Part shown: positions 45,678-55,020 of the stretch, piece after piece
How positions within the stretch are numbered: the first letter of the stretch is position 1
Layout of the letters: every line of letters starts with the position of its first letter
Origin: Fluviicola taffensis DSM 16823
Lineage (GTDB): Bacteria; Bacteroidota; Bacteroidia; Flavobacteriales_D; Crocinitomicaceae
Reading direction: 5' to 3'
NCBI RefSeq assembly: GCF_000194605.1
Contig: NC_015321.1
Location: forward strand, 4,154,001-4,218,000
Length of the DNA stretch: 64,000 nt
The notes under the pieces: model-generated
What the model was told of the DNA's origin: nothing
The model's database searches: none
What the model saw: the letters and a program-made list of their open reading frames with translations, nothing else
Made by a program: the position numbers and the translations under genes

Positions 45678-47012
45678 TTAGATCATCTTTTTTGCACGAT
45701 CTGCAAACAAATGGTCTTGATACGGATCAATCGTGAATGATTTTTTGATTTGTTTCTTATCATTGTTTATCAGTCCAGTAATACAATATAAATCACCATC
45801 TTGTTTATTTGTTTTCATCGCGATTTTACTGTGCTTAGCTGCATTTTTGGTATCGCCATTTGCATAATAAGCAAAGGCTAATAAACGATTTACATCAATG
45901 TTATTTGGACGCATTTTGTATTCCTTCAATCCTAAATCCAAGGCTCTTTTGGAATCTTTTTTGAAATCGAGCAAGAAGAATGCATACTCCATGTTGACAT
46001 TATGTCCAGATTCGATATCCTCTTTAAACATGGATTCAATTCTTGGAATCAAACGCTTTACTTCTGCTTTTTTCCCTTGTTTTTTGTACAATTTAGCTTG
46101 GTCCATAATGAAACTAATTTCAGGAACAGCGTTCAAAGCAACTTTATACAAAGAATCTGCTTTGGCATAATTTCCTAATTTTCCTTCAATACTTGCCATT
46201 CCTGCAATTCCGAATGGATAATTTGCTCTTTCTCTTGTTGCAAATTCAAAGTACGCTCTCGCAGAATCCAACTGATTGTGGTTTTCGAGCATTTTACCCA
46301 TTGTTACAATTGTCCAACATTTATATTCAGAATACGGAGCACCTGCTTCAATTGCTTGTTCCATGGATTTGATACTTCCTTTCAAATCACCATAGATTTC
46401 ACGCAAGTATGAAATTCTACTGTATGAGCGTAAATCTGGGCGAATAGAAATCATTTTATCACAGTTTTTAACTGCATCATCATAGTTTCCAATCTCCACA
46501 TTTGCATCTACCAACACACCATAAATTCCCGAATTTGTATTATTCAATGCCAAAGCTTTTTCGCCCGTAACCAAAGCAGCGTTGAATTTGTGTTGTGACA
46601 ACTGAACTGTAGACTTATAAAAAAGAGCTGTAAAATGTTGATCTGGAGTTATTTTGAGTGTGTCTTTTAAAGTTTCATTTAAAGTAAGTAAGGCTGCATT
46701 GTAGTAATAAGGATGTTCTCCTGTTACACGTGCTTCGTAGATATATATTTCAGAAAGCTTGATAAGACTTTCAGCCTTTGTTTTTTCATTTTCAGCTTCA
46801 AAAGACAATTTATTGAATTTCTCTTTGATCTTCAAAAACTCATCGTAAGACAAATCTTTCTGACGTTCCAACAATTGTGGGATCTGAAATCCAGTTTTCA
46901 CCAATTCTACCTCTTCTTTCTCAGGAGATGAATCACATGAAGAAATTAGAGTAGATGTTAATAAGATAGTCGCAATGGACAATGCGTAAAAAGAGTATTT
47001 ATTTTTTTTCAT
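45678..47012 (-). CDS. TPR lipoprotein
   Basis: A 444-residue predicted lipoprotein with signal ending TSTLISSCDSS (lipidated Cys about 26) and about eight TPR-like units through the mature part, for example AALVTGEKALALNNTNSGIYGVLVDANVEIGNYDDAVKNCDKM and GIAGMASIEGKLGNYAKADSLYKVAL. It is expected on the periplasmic side of an envelope membrane. It lies 27 bp upstream of the TonB receptor gene, so the two are cotranscribed and may work together. Confidence 0.87.
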   Translation of the reverse strand: MKKNKYSFYALSIATILLTSTLISSCDSSPEKEEVELVKTGFQIPQLLERQKDLSYDEFLKIKEKFNKLSFEAENEKTKAESLIKLSEIYIYEARVTGEHPYYYNAALLTLNETLKDTLKITPDQHFTALFYKSTVQLSQHKFNAALVTGEKALALNNTNSGIYGVLVDANVEIGNYDDAVKNCDKMISIRPDLRSYSRISYLREIYGDLKGSIKSMEQAIEAGAPYSEYKCWTIVTMGKMLENHNQLDSARAYFEFATRERANYPFGIAGMASIEGKLGNYAKADSLYKVALNAVPEISFIMDQAKLYKKQGKKAEVKRLIPRIESMFKEDIESGHNVNMEYAFFLLDFKKDSKRALDLGLKEYKMRPNNIDVNRLLAFAYYANGDTKNAAKHSKIAMKTNKQDGDLYCITGLINNDKKQIKKSFTIDPYQDHLFADRAKKMI

Positions 47013-47103
47013 AACTAGTAGTGTTTAGTGTTTTAAATATCAATAGCAAGAACTGAATCAGATACGCGCCAAAGCAAGCTTTGGATTTTTAAAAAGTGGA
47101 AAA

Positions 47104-47147
47104 AGTTCAAAAATGTTCAAAGGGTTCAAAGGAAATCTATATTGAAC
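47104..47147. repeat. GTTCAA-rich repeat patch
   Basis: Three direct GTTCAA units at 47105-47128 followed by TTGAAC at 47142-47147, the same unit as at 3098-3182 and in the tandem octamer at 19339-19370. It lies between a TPR gene and the DUF4331 pair. Confidence 0.5.
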
Positions 47148-47169
47148 TATTGATAAAAAACCTTCCAAC

Positions 47170-47197
47170 AAAAAAGGAGGACTATTTCTAATCCTCC
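47170..47197 (-). terminator. Intrinsic terminator after the DUF4331 pair
   Basis: On the minus strand GGAGGA (47197-47192) pairs with TCCTCC (47181-47176), then T6. It lies 27 bp after the stop of the second DUF4331 gene, so the TPR-TonB genes may need readthrough or their own promoter. Confidence 0.7.
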
Positions 47198-47223
47198 CTT
47201 CCTTATATTTATTTAGAGCAATC

Positions 47224-49278
47224 TTATGATTTTACCACCTTCACCAATTTTGTTGCTTTTCCTTTCGAACCTTTAATCGAGACACGCGCATAATAAACGC
47301 CATTGACAAGATTTGAAGTATTGAAAGTTTCCGTGTGCTTACCAGATGCTTGATTGGTATTTGATAAAACAACACCAACTTGCTGACCTGACAAAGTAAA
47401 CAAACGAATCTCAACTTGCGCATCTGCATCCAAATTGTATTCAAAGTTCACCGAACTTGCAAATGGATTTGGATATGCTTTGATTGCATATTTCTCTGCA
47501 TTTACTGTATTCTCAGCAATTCCTGCAGTTGTTGACCCTGGAAGTATCGCAGGTTGTGTATAATTGTAAGGTTTACCCAAACAATTGTCCGTTCCGCGAT
47601 GTGGCGCTGCAACATACGGGAATGTCGTTGTAAATGGAACATCATTCGCATTCACTCCTGTTGAATAAGTCAACACATCCAACAAATCTGTTGTTACTGG
47701 GTTAGGATCACCTGCAGTATAATCATCATACCACAAACCAATAGCAGCTAAAACTGCACCACCTACAGCTTGTAACTCAATGCGTGTAACATCATCTTCC
47801 AAACGGCGACCATTCGGGAATCCATCCATATTCGGAATAAATTCCAAGTTGGCTGTTGTATTGTATGGCGCCTGAGTCAATCCTAGTACAGCAGCTGAAA
47901 TCAATCCCAAAGAACTGAAATTAGGGTCATTACGTGGTGTCACTGGAACAGCCATATTTAAACGCAACATGTCACCAAAAATCGGCAAGAAGTTATTAAT
48001 GAATGGCTTACCAACTGCCAATGGGTTTCCATTTTTACCTGTAGCCAATTGATAAGGTGCCAAGTTTGGAACTCCTGTGTGGAAAATCGGCAAGATATCC
48101 ACAGAGCGTGGTTTTCCTTGACGCAACAAATAGTTACCAAAAAGATTGGTATCAATTGCCGTTCCTGCTCCTGCATTCGTTGCTCGAAGTGGCCACAATC
48201 CATCATGTGTGTTTCCAAAGTCAAATGATTGCAATGAATTGCGTTGAATTCTCAATGGTGCAAAAGCTGGAACAGCTCCACCAAATAAATCATCGTCCAT
48301 GTACAAAGCCAACTCTGGATTACAGAAGTTATCTTCCATGATTGGATTTTCGTTGTATGGAGTTCTTGAATTCCATTCATCTTTTTGTCCAACTGGATTA
48401 ACCGCTTCATTTGTCAAAGGCATTCCCAAACGAGACACTTGAATCCAGTTTCCTGATTCAGCAAATGCACCTGTTGCAGGATTCAATGTACGTGTTTCTT
48501 GGCGACTAGCCGAAGCCCAAACACCAATGATGTAATCGCTATCCAAAATATTAGCTGCTGCGCTTACAGGTTGGCCGTTTTTCTGCAAAAGAGAAATCGG
48601 TATTTGAAGCGCAATGGAACTCACATTTAAACATTTCAATCCATCATCTGGAGTTCCACCATTTTGACGTGGTGCATCTCCTAAGTCAAAAATACCACCC
48701 AAATCAACAAAGAACGGATCATCTGTAGAACCACAGAATACTTTTTCATTAGACCCTGTAGTTTCAATAGCTGCAGACATCAAATTGGAATAGCTATCAC
48801 CCACTCCAAGAACTGGATTGTCAATTGACCGCGGACCGATATTTGGAGGAGGAACTTCACCAGCTGCAATAACAGTTGTAAAGGCTCCACCATTGATACT
48901 GCGTTCCATCAAATAGGTGGTTTTATGATTTTCAGCACCTAAACGAATATCAAAGAACGTTGTTGGATCTTCATTCGTTTGAGAAAACGTGAATCGGTAA
49001 GTGATATCATCACCTGCAGTTCCATCGTTTTCGATGTGAATTTCATAACGGATGTTTTCACCAAAACTGTAGTAATTTGGTCCACCGTGCGGTACTTGCA
49101 AAGGAACATAATTCGCAATAATAGTGATCGTATTCGGATCATTTGGACTTCTAAAAGCGTACAAATCCGTGTTATCCGCAAGCGGATCATTTGCGATAAG
49201 TGGTGCTTCTCTATGACTCGAAGCGAAGACCGTTCCAAACGGAAGCAACACAAATAAATAGTTAATTAAATTTTTCAT
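47224..49278 (-). CDS. DUF4331 protein with T9SS sorting domain
   Basis: A 684-residue exported DUF4331 protein. After the signal peptide (1-19) the hallmark SSHREAPLIANDPLADNTDLYAF opens the mature protein, followed by the conserved NYYSFGENIRYEIHIENDG and FVDLGGIFDLGDAPRQNGGTPDDGL (key Asp and Arg residues) and PNMDGFPNGRRLEDDVTRIELQ. The last 75 residues form a type A T9SS C-terminal domain (AYPNPFASSVNFEYN ... GVYYARVSIKGSKGKATKLVKVVKS). The role of DUF4331 is not established. It is a tandem paralogue of the next gene, which lacks the sorting tail. Confidence 0.92.
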   Translation of the reverse strand: MKNLINYLFVLLPFGTVFASSHREAPLIANDPLADNTDLYAFRSPNDPNTITIIANYVPLQVPHGGPNYYSFGENIRYEIHIENDGTAGDDITYRFTFSQTNEDPTTFFDIRLGAENHKTTYLMERSINGGAFTTVIAAGEVPPPNIGPRSIDNPVLGVGDSYSNLMSAAIETTGSNEKVFCGSTDDPFFVDLGGIFDLGDAPRQNGGTPDDGLKCLNVSSIALQIPISLLQKNGQPVSAAANILDSDYIIGVWASASRQETRTLNPATGAFAESGNWIQVSRLGMPLTNEAVNPVGQKDEWNSRTPYNENPIMEDNFCNPELALYMDDDLFGGAVPAFAPLRIQRNSLQSFDFGNTHDGLWPLRATNAGAGTAIDTNLFGNYLLRQGKPRSVDILPIFHTGVPNLAPYQLATGKNGNPLAVGKPFINNFLPIFGDMLRLNMAVPVTPRNDPNFSSLGLISAAVLGLTQAPYNTTANLEFIPNMDGFPNGRRLEDDVTRIELQAVGGAVLAAIGLWYDDYTAGDPNPVTTDLLDVLTYSTGVNANDVPFTTTFPYVAAPHRGTDNCLGKPYNYTQPAILPGSTTAGIAENTVNAEKYAIKAYPNPFASSVNFEYNLDADAQVEIRLFTLSGQQVGVVLSNTNQASGKHTETFNTSNLVNGVYYARVSIKGSKGKATKLVKVVKS

Positions 49279-49305
49279 CTTTTAAAATTTTATGTGAGAC
49301 TTCGT

Positions 49306-51033
49306 TTAATCTTTACCAGCCCAAGGTGAAGCAACATAAGGGAATGACGTTTTAAATGCCACATCATTTTGTTCTACTCCTGTGGAATAGTTCAAGACAT
49401 TTAAAAGGTAATTTGTTACTGGAGATTGCGCTGAAGATGAAGCATTGTAATCATCATACCACAATCCAATAGCTGCCAAAACAACACCTCCAACTGCTTG
49501 TAATTCGATACGTGTAACATCATCCTCCAATCGACGACCATTCGGGAATCCATCCATATTTGGAATAAATTGAATAGTTGTCGTTGTATTGTACGCAGGG
49601 TCTGTCAATCCTAAAACAGCAGCATTCACCAATCCCATTGAACTGAATGCAGCACTATTTCTAGGGGTTGCTGGCACAGCCATATTTAAACGCAACATAT
49701 CTCCCCCATTTGGCAAAAAGTTACTAATGAATGGTTTTCCAGAAGCTAATGGGTTTCCATTTTTCCCAGTTGCTAATTGATAAGGCGCAAGGTTTGGAAC
49801 TCCAGTGTGGAAAATAGGCCATAAATCGACAGATCTTGGTTTACCCGCTGCTGGCAATAACAATGTTCCGAAAACTGCATCGTCCAATGCTGTGCCTGCA
49901 ACTGCTGCAGTACCTTTCAACGGCCATAAACCATCTTGTGTGTTTCCGAAGTCAAATCCTTGCAAGGAATTACGTTGGATACGCAAACCAGCAAAAGCAG
50001 GAACTGCTCCACCATAAATACTATCATCCATGTACAATGCCAATTCAGGATTATAGAAATGCTCATCCAATGTTGTTTCAGCCAATTCTTGGTAAGGAGT
50101 CAATGAATTCCAGAAATCTTTTTTTCCTACTGGAATAACTGCCTCATTTGTTAATGGCATTCCCAAACGAGATACTTGTACCCAGTTTCCTGCATAACCT
50201 TGAGAACCTGCTGTAAGTGTTCGTGTTGTTTGACGACTTGCAGATGCCCATACTCCGATTACATAGTTTGGATCCAAGATATTCGCTGCTGAGGAAACTC
50301 CTAAACCGTCTTTTTGAAGAACGGTAACTGGAATTTTAATGGCAATCGAATGGGTATTGAATTTTGCTAAACCATCGCGAACGACACCACCATTATTTTG
50401 ACGAGGAGCATCTCCTAAATCAAAAATTCCTCCTAAATCCACAAAGAACGGATCATCTGAAGGACCACAAAATACTTGTCCACCTTCTGGAGTAGCATAA
50501 ATGGAACTAGCAATCAATGCATCGTAATTAGCAGCACCTAAACCAACAGGTGCATTGCCTATTGAACGTTCACCAATGTTTGGCGGAGGAACAGCTAAAC
50601 CAGTCATGAAAGTAGTGAAGGTTGCACCTCCATCTGTACTTTTTTCAATCATGTAAGTGGTTTTTGCATTTTCCTGACCCAGACGAACAGCAAAGAATGT
50701 CGTTGGATCCTGATTGATCTTGGAGAATGTAAATCGATACGTAATATCGTCTCCTGGTGTTGTTGCATCATTGTCTACATGGATTTCATACCGAATGTTT
50801 TCACCAAAACTGTAGTAGTTTGGCCCACCATTTCGGAACTCTGTCGGAATGTAGTTAGCAATAATAGTAATAGAATTCGGATCATCAGGGCTTTTGAAAG
50901 CATACACATCGGTGTTATCCGCCAATGGGTCATTTGCAATCAAGGGTGCTTCTCTGTGACTCGAACCGTAACTTAGCGAAGCCGCGCTTCCAGCTAAGAT
51001 AAACGAGAATAAGATTTTTTTCATCCTTTTCAT
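49306..51033 (-). CDS. DUF4331 protein without sorting domain
   Basis: A 575-residue paralogue of the adjacent DUF4331 protein, collinear over its full mature length (SSHREAPLIANDPLADNTDVYAF, FVDLGGIFDLGDAPRQNNGG, PNMDGFPNGRRLEDDVTRIELQ). It stops right at the end of the shared core (FPYVASPWAGKD) where the paralogue goes on into its T9SS domain. The signal peptide is MKKILFSFILAGSAASLSYG. Start at ATG 51033 or 51024 is equally possible. It would be exported to the periplasm or outer surface by another route, or its tail was lost. The two genes are 27 bp apart. Confidence 0.9.
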   Translation of the reverse strand: MKRMKKILFSFILAGSAASLSYGSSHREAPLIANDPLADNTDVYAFKSPDDPNSITIIANYIPTEFRNGGPNYYSFGENIRYEIHVDNDATTPGDDITYRFTFSKINQDPTTFFAVRLGQENAKTTYMIEKSTDGGATFTTFMTGLAVPPPNIGERSIGNAPVGLGAANYDALIASSIYATPEGGQVFCGPSDDPFFVDLGGIFDLGDAPRQNNGGVVRDGLAKFNTHSIAIKIPVTVLQKDGLGVSSAANILDPNYVIGVWASASRQTTRTLTAGSQGYAGNWVQVSRLGMPLTNEAVIPVGKKDFWNSLTPYQELAETTLDEHFYNPELALYMDDSIYGGAVPAFAGLRIQRNSLQGFDFGNTQDGLWPLKGTAAVAGTALDDAVFGTLLLPAAGKPRSVDLWPIFHTGVPNLAPYQLATGKNGNPLASGKPFISNFLPNGGDMLRLNMAVPATPRNSAAFSSMGLVNAAVLGLTDPAYNTTTTIQFIPNMDGFPNGRRLEDDVTRIELQAVGGVVLAAIGLWYDDYNASSSAQSPVTNYLLNVLNYSTGVEQNDVAFKTSFPYVASPWAGKD

Positions 51034-51219
51034 AATTAATTAGTAAATAGTCTATTGTCTCTTCAATGGAATTTGAGACGAACTACATACGGATGAAAAG
51101 GAAATCTAGATTTTTAATGGATTGCTTTCTTTTTCAAAAGACTTAACTAATTCTATAATAGTGAATAACAGCAAGTGATTCAGTAAAACTAAAAATCATT
51201 TTTTTTAGAAAAAACACCC

Positions 51220-51792
51220 TTAAAACTGCTTCGGCTTTTGATTTTTCGCTGCCGCTTCTACCAATTCAATAATTCGTTTTTGCCTCGTTTCGGGTCTTTT
51301 TGCCAATACCAACCATGCCAACATCATTTTTCGAACTGATTTACTCAAACTCAAGAAATAGTCCTTCGAGCCAGGTTGGGTTTCAAATTCCAATTCCAAA
51401 TCTACTGGAATGGTCAATTCTTCTACCGTGTCTAAAATGTTCCAAGAACCATTCTTCTTGGCTAGCTCAATAATATCCAAACCAGCTTGAGTCATTTTAC
51501 CCGCTTCAATCAATCGCACAATTTTTCCCTTGTTTACTTTCGACCAAGTACTTTGTGCTTTCCGCTTCCCGAAATACTGAATAAATCGGTACTCATCTAG
51601 TGTTTTTCGCGTGCTATCGATCCAACCAAAACAAAGCGCCTCATCCACCGCATCGCTCCACGCAATAGAAGGAATACCCGATTTTTGCTTGTAGCAAATC
51701 ACCCAAATAGATTGTTTTTCCTGATGATTTTCTTCCAACCAAGTTCTCCATTCTAGAATGGATGTGGGATAAAATGTATCTAGTTCTTTCAT
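51220..51792 (-). CDS. YdeI/OmpD-associated family protein
   Basis: A 190-residue YdeI-type protein. Family segments are YPTSILEWRTWLEENHQEKQSIWVICYKQKSG (about 9-40), WSDAVDEALCFGWIDSTRKTLDEYRFIQYFGKRKAQSTWSKVNKGKI (about 45-92; key Cys54, Gly56, Trp57, Asp59) and the C-terminal QKRIIELVEAAAKNQKP. Relatives have been reported in stress and bacteriocin or polymyxin tolerance in other bacteria; its role here is unknown. Single gene. Confidence 0.85.
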   Translation of the reverse strand: MKELDTFYPTSILEWRTWLEENHQEKQSIWVICYKQKSGIPSIAWSDAVDEALCFGWIDSTRKTLDEYRFIQYFGKRKAQSTWSKVNKGKIVRLIEAGKMTQAGLDIIELAKKNGSWNILDTVEELTIPVDLELEFETQPGSKDYFLSLSKSVRKMMLAWLVLAKRPETRQKRIIELVEAAAKNQKPKQF

Positions 51793-51845
51793 ACGATATC
51801 AGTTGGTAAATTACAATGGTTGTTTTATGTAGTGCTCAGGTAGGA

Positions 51846-52883
51846 TTAGGAGGAAAAATAGACGCCGTTTTTCCTAAACAATTTACCCAATTTGACTTGT
51901 TGTTTTTTAGTTAAATGACTGTCTGAAAGTGAAATTGTTCTGAGCCTATCCATATTAGCATAACACTTGGGTATCAGTTCTATTGGATTTGAATAAGCTG
52001 TTATAGTTTCTAATTGTTTTAGTCCACATAATGCATCTGGCAATACCGTTATTTTATTATTGCTGATGTCAAGTGCAAATAGATTCGTGAGGTTTCCAAT
52101 ACTTAAAGGTAGTTGAGTTAGTTGATTGTTTTTCAGGCTAAGTTGTGTAAGGAGCGTTAGATTTCCAATCCTATCAGGCAATGATTCCAATAAATTGTCG
52201 TGAATGAATAGACTTTCAATTAATCTACAATTACCAATTTCATTAGGAAGAGATGTTATGCGGTTGTTTTCCAGAGATAAAAAATACAATTGGGATAACT
52301 CACCAATCTCCTTGGGTATTTGTGTCAAATGACATTGATTAGCTAACAATTTTCGAAGTGATTTTAAGTTCCCAAGTTCCCTTGGCAACTCTGATATTTT
52401 ATTATTACTTAGATCAAGCAGAGCTAAATTACTTAATTCGAAAATGACTGGAGGAATTTCATCGAACTCGTTTTGTATGATCTGCAAACGTGATAGTGCC
52501 GTTAGATATTTCATTTCCGATGGTAATTCACGCAGATTATTTGCATTCAACTGCAAGGCTTCTAAATTGCTTAGCTCCCCTATTTCTTTAGGGAGAGTTT
52601 TTAGATAGTTATAGGCCAGATTTAAGATTTTAAGATTTTTGAGTTTTTTTATTTCAGGAGGCAGACCGGGAATAAAAGTATAGGATAAATTGAGATATTC
52701 TAAATTGGTCAATGTACAAATCTCTAATGGAAATGTGTCAAGTTTTTTCCAGCTTAAATCAAGTATAAACACTTTTTGGGGTGAGCTAAGTGCTTCTTCC
52801 AAAGATCTATATGTTTTATCCTTTTGTGCAAATGTGATGGGATTAATAAATCCTAAAAAAAAGAGTATAAATAACGTTTTCAT
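51846..52883 (-). CDS. Secreted leucine-rich repeat protein
   Basis: A 345-residue exported protein with signal peptide (1-19, LGFINPITFAQ) and about eleven leucine-rich repeats of 23 residues from about 38 to 320, with the consensus LxxLxxLxLxxNxLxxLPxEIGxL (for example LSNLEALQLNANNLRELPSEMKYL). The LP-x-EIG form is the plant/bacterial type that builds a curved protein-binding surface. No enzymatic domain. It starts 3 bp after the stop of the HD gene, so they are cotranscribed. Confidence 0.88.
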   Translation of the reverse strand: MKTLFILFFLGFINPITFAQKDKTYRSLEEALSSPQKVFILDLSWKKLDTFPLEICTLTNLEYLNLSYTFIPGLPPEIKKLKNLKILNLAYNYLKTLPKEIGELSNLEALQLNANNLRELPSEMKYLTALSRLQIIQNEFDEIPPVIFELSNLALLDLSNNKISELPRELGNLKSLRKLLANQCHLTQIPKEIGELSQLYFLSLENNRITSLPNEIGNCRLIESLFIHDNLLESLPDRIGNLTLLTQLSLKNNQLTQLPLSIGNLTNLFALDISNNKITVLPDALCGLKQLETITAYSNPIELIPKCYANMDRLRTISLSDSHLTKKQQVKLGKLFRKNGVYFSS

Positions 52884-52886
52884 AAC

Positions 52887-53894
52887 TTATTTAGATGTTT
52901 TAGTGATCTTATTTCTGTTTTTATCGGTATAAAATTTTCTCACTCGTTCTAAGTCCTCCTTTGTTAATCGTACTTCAATTAATTCTTGAAAGATTTCTTC
53001 TGCATGTGATTGATCAGCATCAGTTGCATTTGATTCCGTTCGTAGCAAAGTTCCAAGCATTCCATCATATTCTAAATGTAATGGTGTTCCTTTATACTTA
53101 AACCGATAATAACCAGAGTCAAACCAACCTGGATAATAAGTAATTTTTTCAATATTTTTTGTTTCGTCTAGTATTTTTGCAGCGTTATGAAAGAATTCAG
53201 ACAGATCACCATCAGATTCTAAATATTGGACAAATTCATTCGTATCAGTTCTTTGAAACACCTTATTCATTCGTTTCAATTCGTTCAACTCCCGACTTAA
53301 ATTTTCAACTGCTTTTTGCTCGAATTGTTTTTTAAAAAAATCTGTTTTATAGATACTACTATGACTTAAGAAATATTCCAAGACTTTAATCCTTCCTTGA
53401 TAGAACACAAAACTAGGATATTGAATAAACTCAAGTCTTACATTTCTGGAATAGTTGTCATACATCTTTTTATCAGCACCTAAAATGGAAAGATCGGCGT
53501 CCAAAAAAACATTCATGTCGTGATCGCTCTTAAAATCGTGTGATTTAGTCGCTAGTATTGTTTCTTTTATTTTATCAATTTGTTCATTATTTAAATTTAA
53601 GGCAGTTAACTCTGTTGAAGCAAACTCCGCACTTAATGCTTCATTATCTCCTCTGAATGAGTCATATACAAAATCATGATAAATAAGACTGAATAGGATC
53701 GAGTCCCAATCTTTAATTTCTTCTTTTACCTTTTCCAACTCAAACAACATTGCTTCCAGGTGATTCAAGTTGTGGTAGAATCGACTAGACGAATTGTAAG
53801 CAGCAGAAATGATATCCCATTTATCAGAAGCGATAGTCCGGGAATGACCCAAACGTAAAATTAAATCTTCATAAACTGCTTTAATCCGTGTCAT
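52887..53894 (-). CDS. HD-domain phosphohydrolase with extra C-terminal domain
   Basis: A 335-residue protein whose first 210 residues are a predicted metal-dependent HD phosphohydrolase of the COG4339 group: RFYHNLNHLEAML (His41, His45), SLIYHDFVYD (His73-Asp74) and VFLDADLSILG (Asp). Such proteins normally stop near 200-220 residues. Here about 120 further residues follow (from about NKVFQRTDTNEF to the end), including YPGWFDSGYYRFKYKGTPLHLEYDGMLGTLL, which I do not recognise. The fusion could supply substrate specificity. Cotranscribed with the LRR gene. Confidence 0.83.
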   Translation of the reverse strand: MTRIKAVYEDLILRLGHSRTIASDKWDIISAAYNSSSRFYHNLNHLEAMLFELEKVKEEIKDWDSILFSLIYHDFVYDSFRGDNEALSAEFASTELTALNLNNEQIDKIKETILATKSHDFKSDHDMNVFLDADLSILGADKKMYDNYSRNVRLEFIQYPSFVFYQGRIKVLEYFLSHSSIYKTDFFKKQFEQKAVENLSRELNELKRMNKVFQRTDTNEFVQYLESDGDLSEFFHNAAKILDETKNIEKITYYPGWFDSGYYRFKYKGTPLHLEYDGMLGTLLRTESNATDADQSHAEEIFQELIEVRLTKEDLERVRKFYTDKNRNKITKTSK

Positions 53895-53921
53895 ATTTTT
53901 ATCAGTAATATTCTTTATTCC

Positions 53922-54488
53922 CTACTTGGTCCACTTTTCCAAATCTTTAGAAGAAATGGAAGGTAGATAGATTGTCCAGGGTTCCGTCCACTTCAGTTCA
54001 CTATTTGGCTCGATAAAGGATTCATGAATCATTTTTTTAATAATTTCTTTCTGATTCATTGAGTCGCAGCGAAACTCAGGAAGCTCGCTGATTGCCTTCT
54101 GAAGATTTTGTAGATCCCTTAAAATCCATTCATTAGGCTTACATGACCCATCCTCTAAGAATTCGGAGTAAGAGCTCGTTGTGTAGGCTTCATTAAATCC
54201 TCTGTTTTGAACAATAGTTAACTCATCCAAATGATGTATTGCTTCAAATGCTAATACTCTAGACATATCCTCATTTTGAGCTAGGAATGTCTTAAATGTA
54301 TTATAAATTTCGACCCAAGTATTCTTGATTTCTTTTGATTTGAACACAAGCAGCCAACAGCCACAGATATTCCTTTCCGATAGTGGACTATATTCTTCTG
54401 GAATTAAATGCTTGGTGAACATTCCATTGTAATTAGAATCAGAACTAAAAACAGATTTTTCTATAAGCTCTTCGATTGTCATCCTCAT
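53922..54488 (-). CDS. Unknown cytosolic protein
   Basis: A 188-residue protein with no recognised family. I chose the ATG at 54488 (or 54482); the open frame upstream only offers a TTG. The sequence is mixed alpha/beta, with Trp-rich segments ICGCWLLVFKSKEIKNTWVEIYNTFKTFL and LKWTEPWTIYLPS. No signal or membrane segment. It lies 27 bp upstream of the HD gene in the same direction, so it joins that transcript. Confidence 0.6.
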   Translation of the reverse strand: MRMTIEELIEKSVFSSDSNYNGMFTKHLIPEEYSPLSERNICGCWLLVFKSKEIKNTWVEIYNTFKTFLAQNEDMSRVLAFEAIHHLDELTIVQNRGFNEAYTTSSYSEFLEDGSCKPNEWILRDLQNLQKAISELPEFRCDSMNQKEIIKKMIHESFIEPNSELKWTEPWTIYLPSISSKDLEKWTK

Positions 54489-54569
54489 TATTACTAAAGG
54501 TTTGCTGTTTACCAATAAAATGGTCCCATTTTCATCCGTTTTTTGATGTTTAAAGATTCATTCATGTCA

Positions 54570-54986
54570 TTAACCGTTTTCAATTTCATTTATCGCTAGT
54601 TTTTCAAGAAAATCTATATAATCCGCATAATAATCAGTTAAAATATTAAATTTCCCATTAGAATCTATAGATCCAAATACCCAATTATTATCAGCATCAT
54701 AAGCTTGACAAGTTCCACAAAAATCATCTCCAACTATATATTTTCCTTTTAATTCATTTGCCGTTATTTCATCATAAATTTCATCAGGCTCTAGTAAAAC
54801 GTGAATTGAATAATATGAATCTCCAATTGTACCATAACCCAATTTTGCATATAATTCTTTCAAATCCTTAGGCATATCACCATATTTCTTTTCAAGAACA
54901 TTCAGCCAATCACTTTTTACCAAACCTAATTTTGAATCCGGAAATGTCTTTTCTAATAAATCAATAACGCTTTCAACTCTGTTCAT
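54570..54986 (-). CDS. SMI1/KNR4 (SUKH) family protein
   Basis: A 138-residue SUKH-superfamily protein. The N-terminal helix-turn (VESVIDLLEKTFPDSKLGLVKSDWLNVLEKKYGDMPKDLKELYAKLGYGTIGDSYYSIHVLLEPDEIY, with LP/PxDL and the GYG/IG motif) and the later FGSIDSNGKFNI and YADYIDFLEKL match the family. SUKH proteins are frequent immunity proteins of contact-dependent or polymorphic toxins; no toxin gene is adjacent. It lies at the downstream edge of the attC-like array, separated from the GNAT gene by a truncated attC-like site. Confidence 0.75.
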   Translation of the reverse strand: MNRVESVIDLLEKTFPDSKLGLVKSDWLNVLEKKYGDMPKDLKELYAKLGYGTIGDSYYSIHVLLEPDEIYDEITANELKGKYIVGDDFCGTCQAYDADNNWVFGSIDSNGKFNILTDYYADYIDFLEKLAINEIENG

Positions 54987-55020
54987 TTTATCATTTATTG
55001 TTGTTTATCTGCGTTTAATT

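Noticed and set aside
48057..48341. Open frames antisense to the DUF4331 genes (also near 49836 and 49805)
   Set aside because: Repeated shadows at the same place in both paralogues come from the conserved coding sequence on the other strand.
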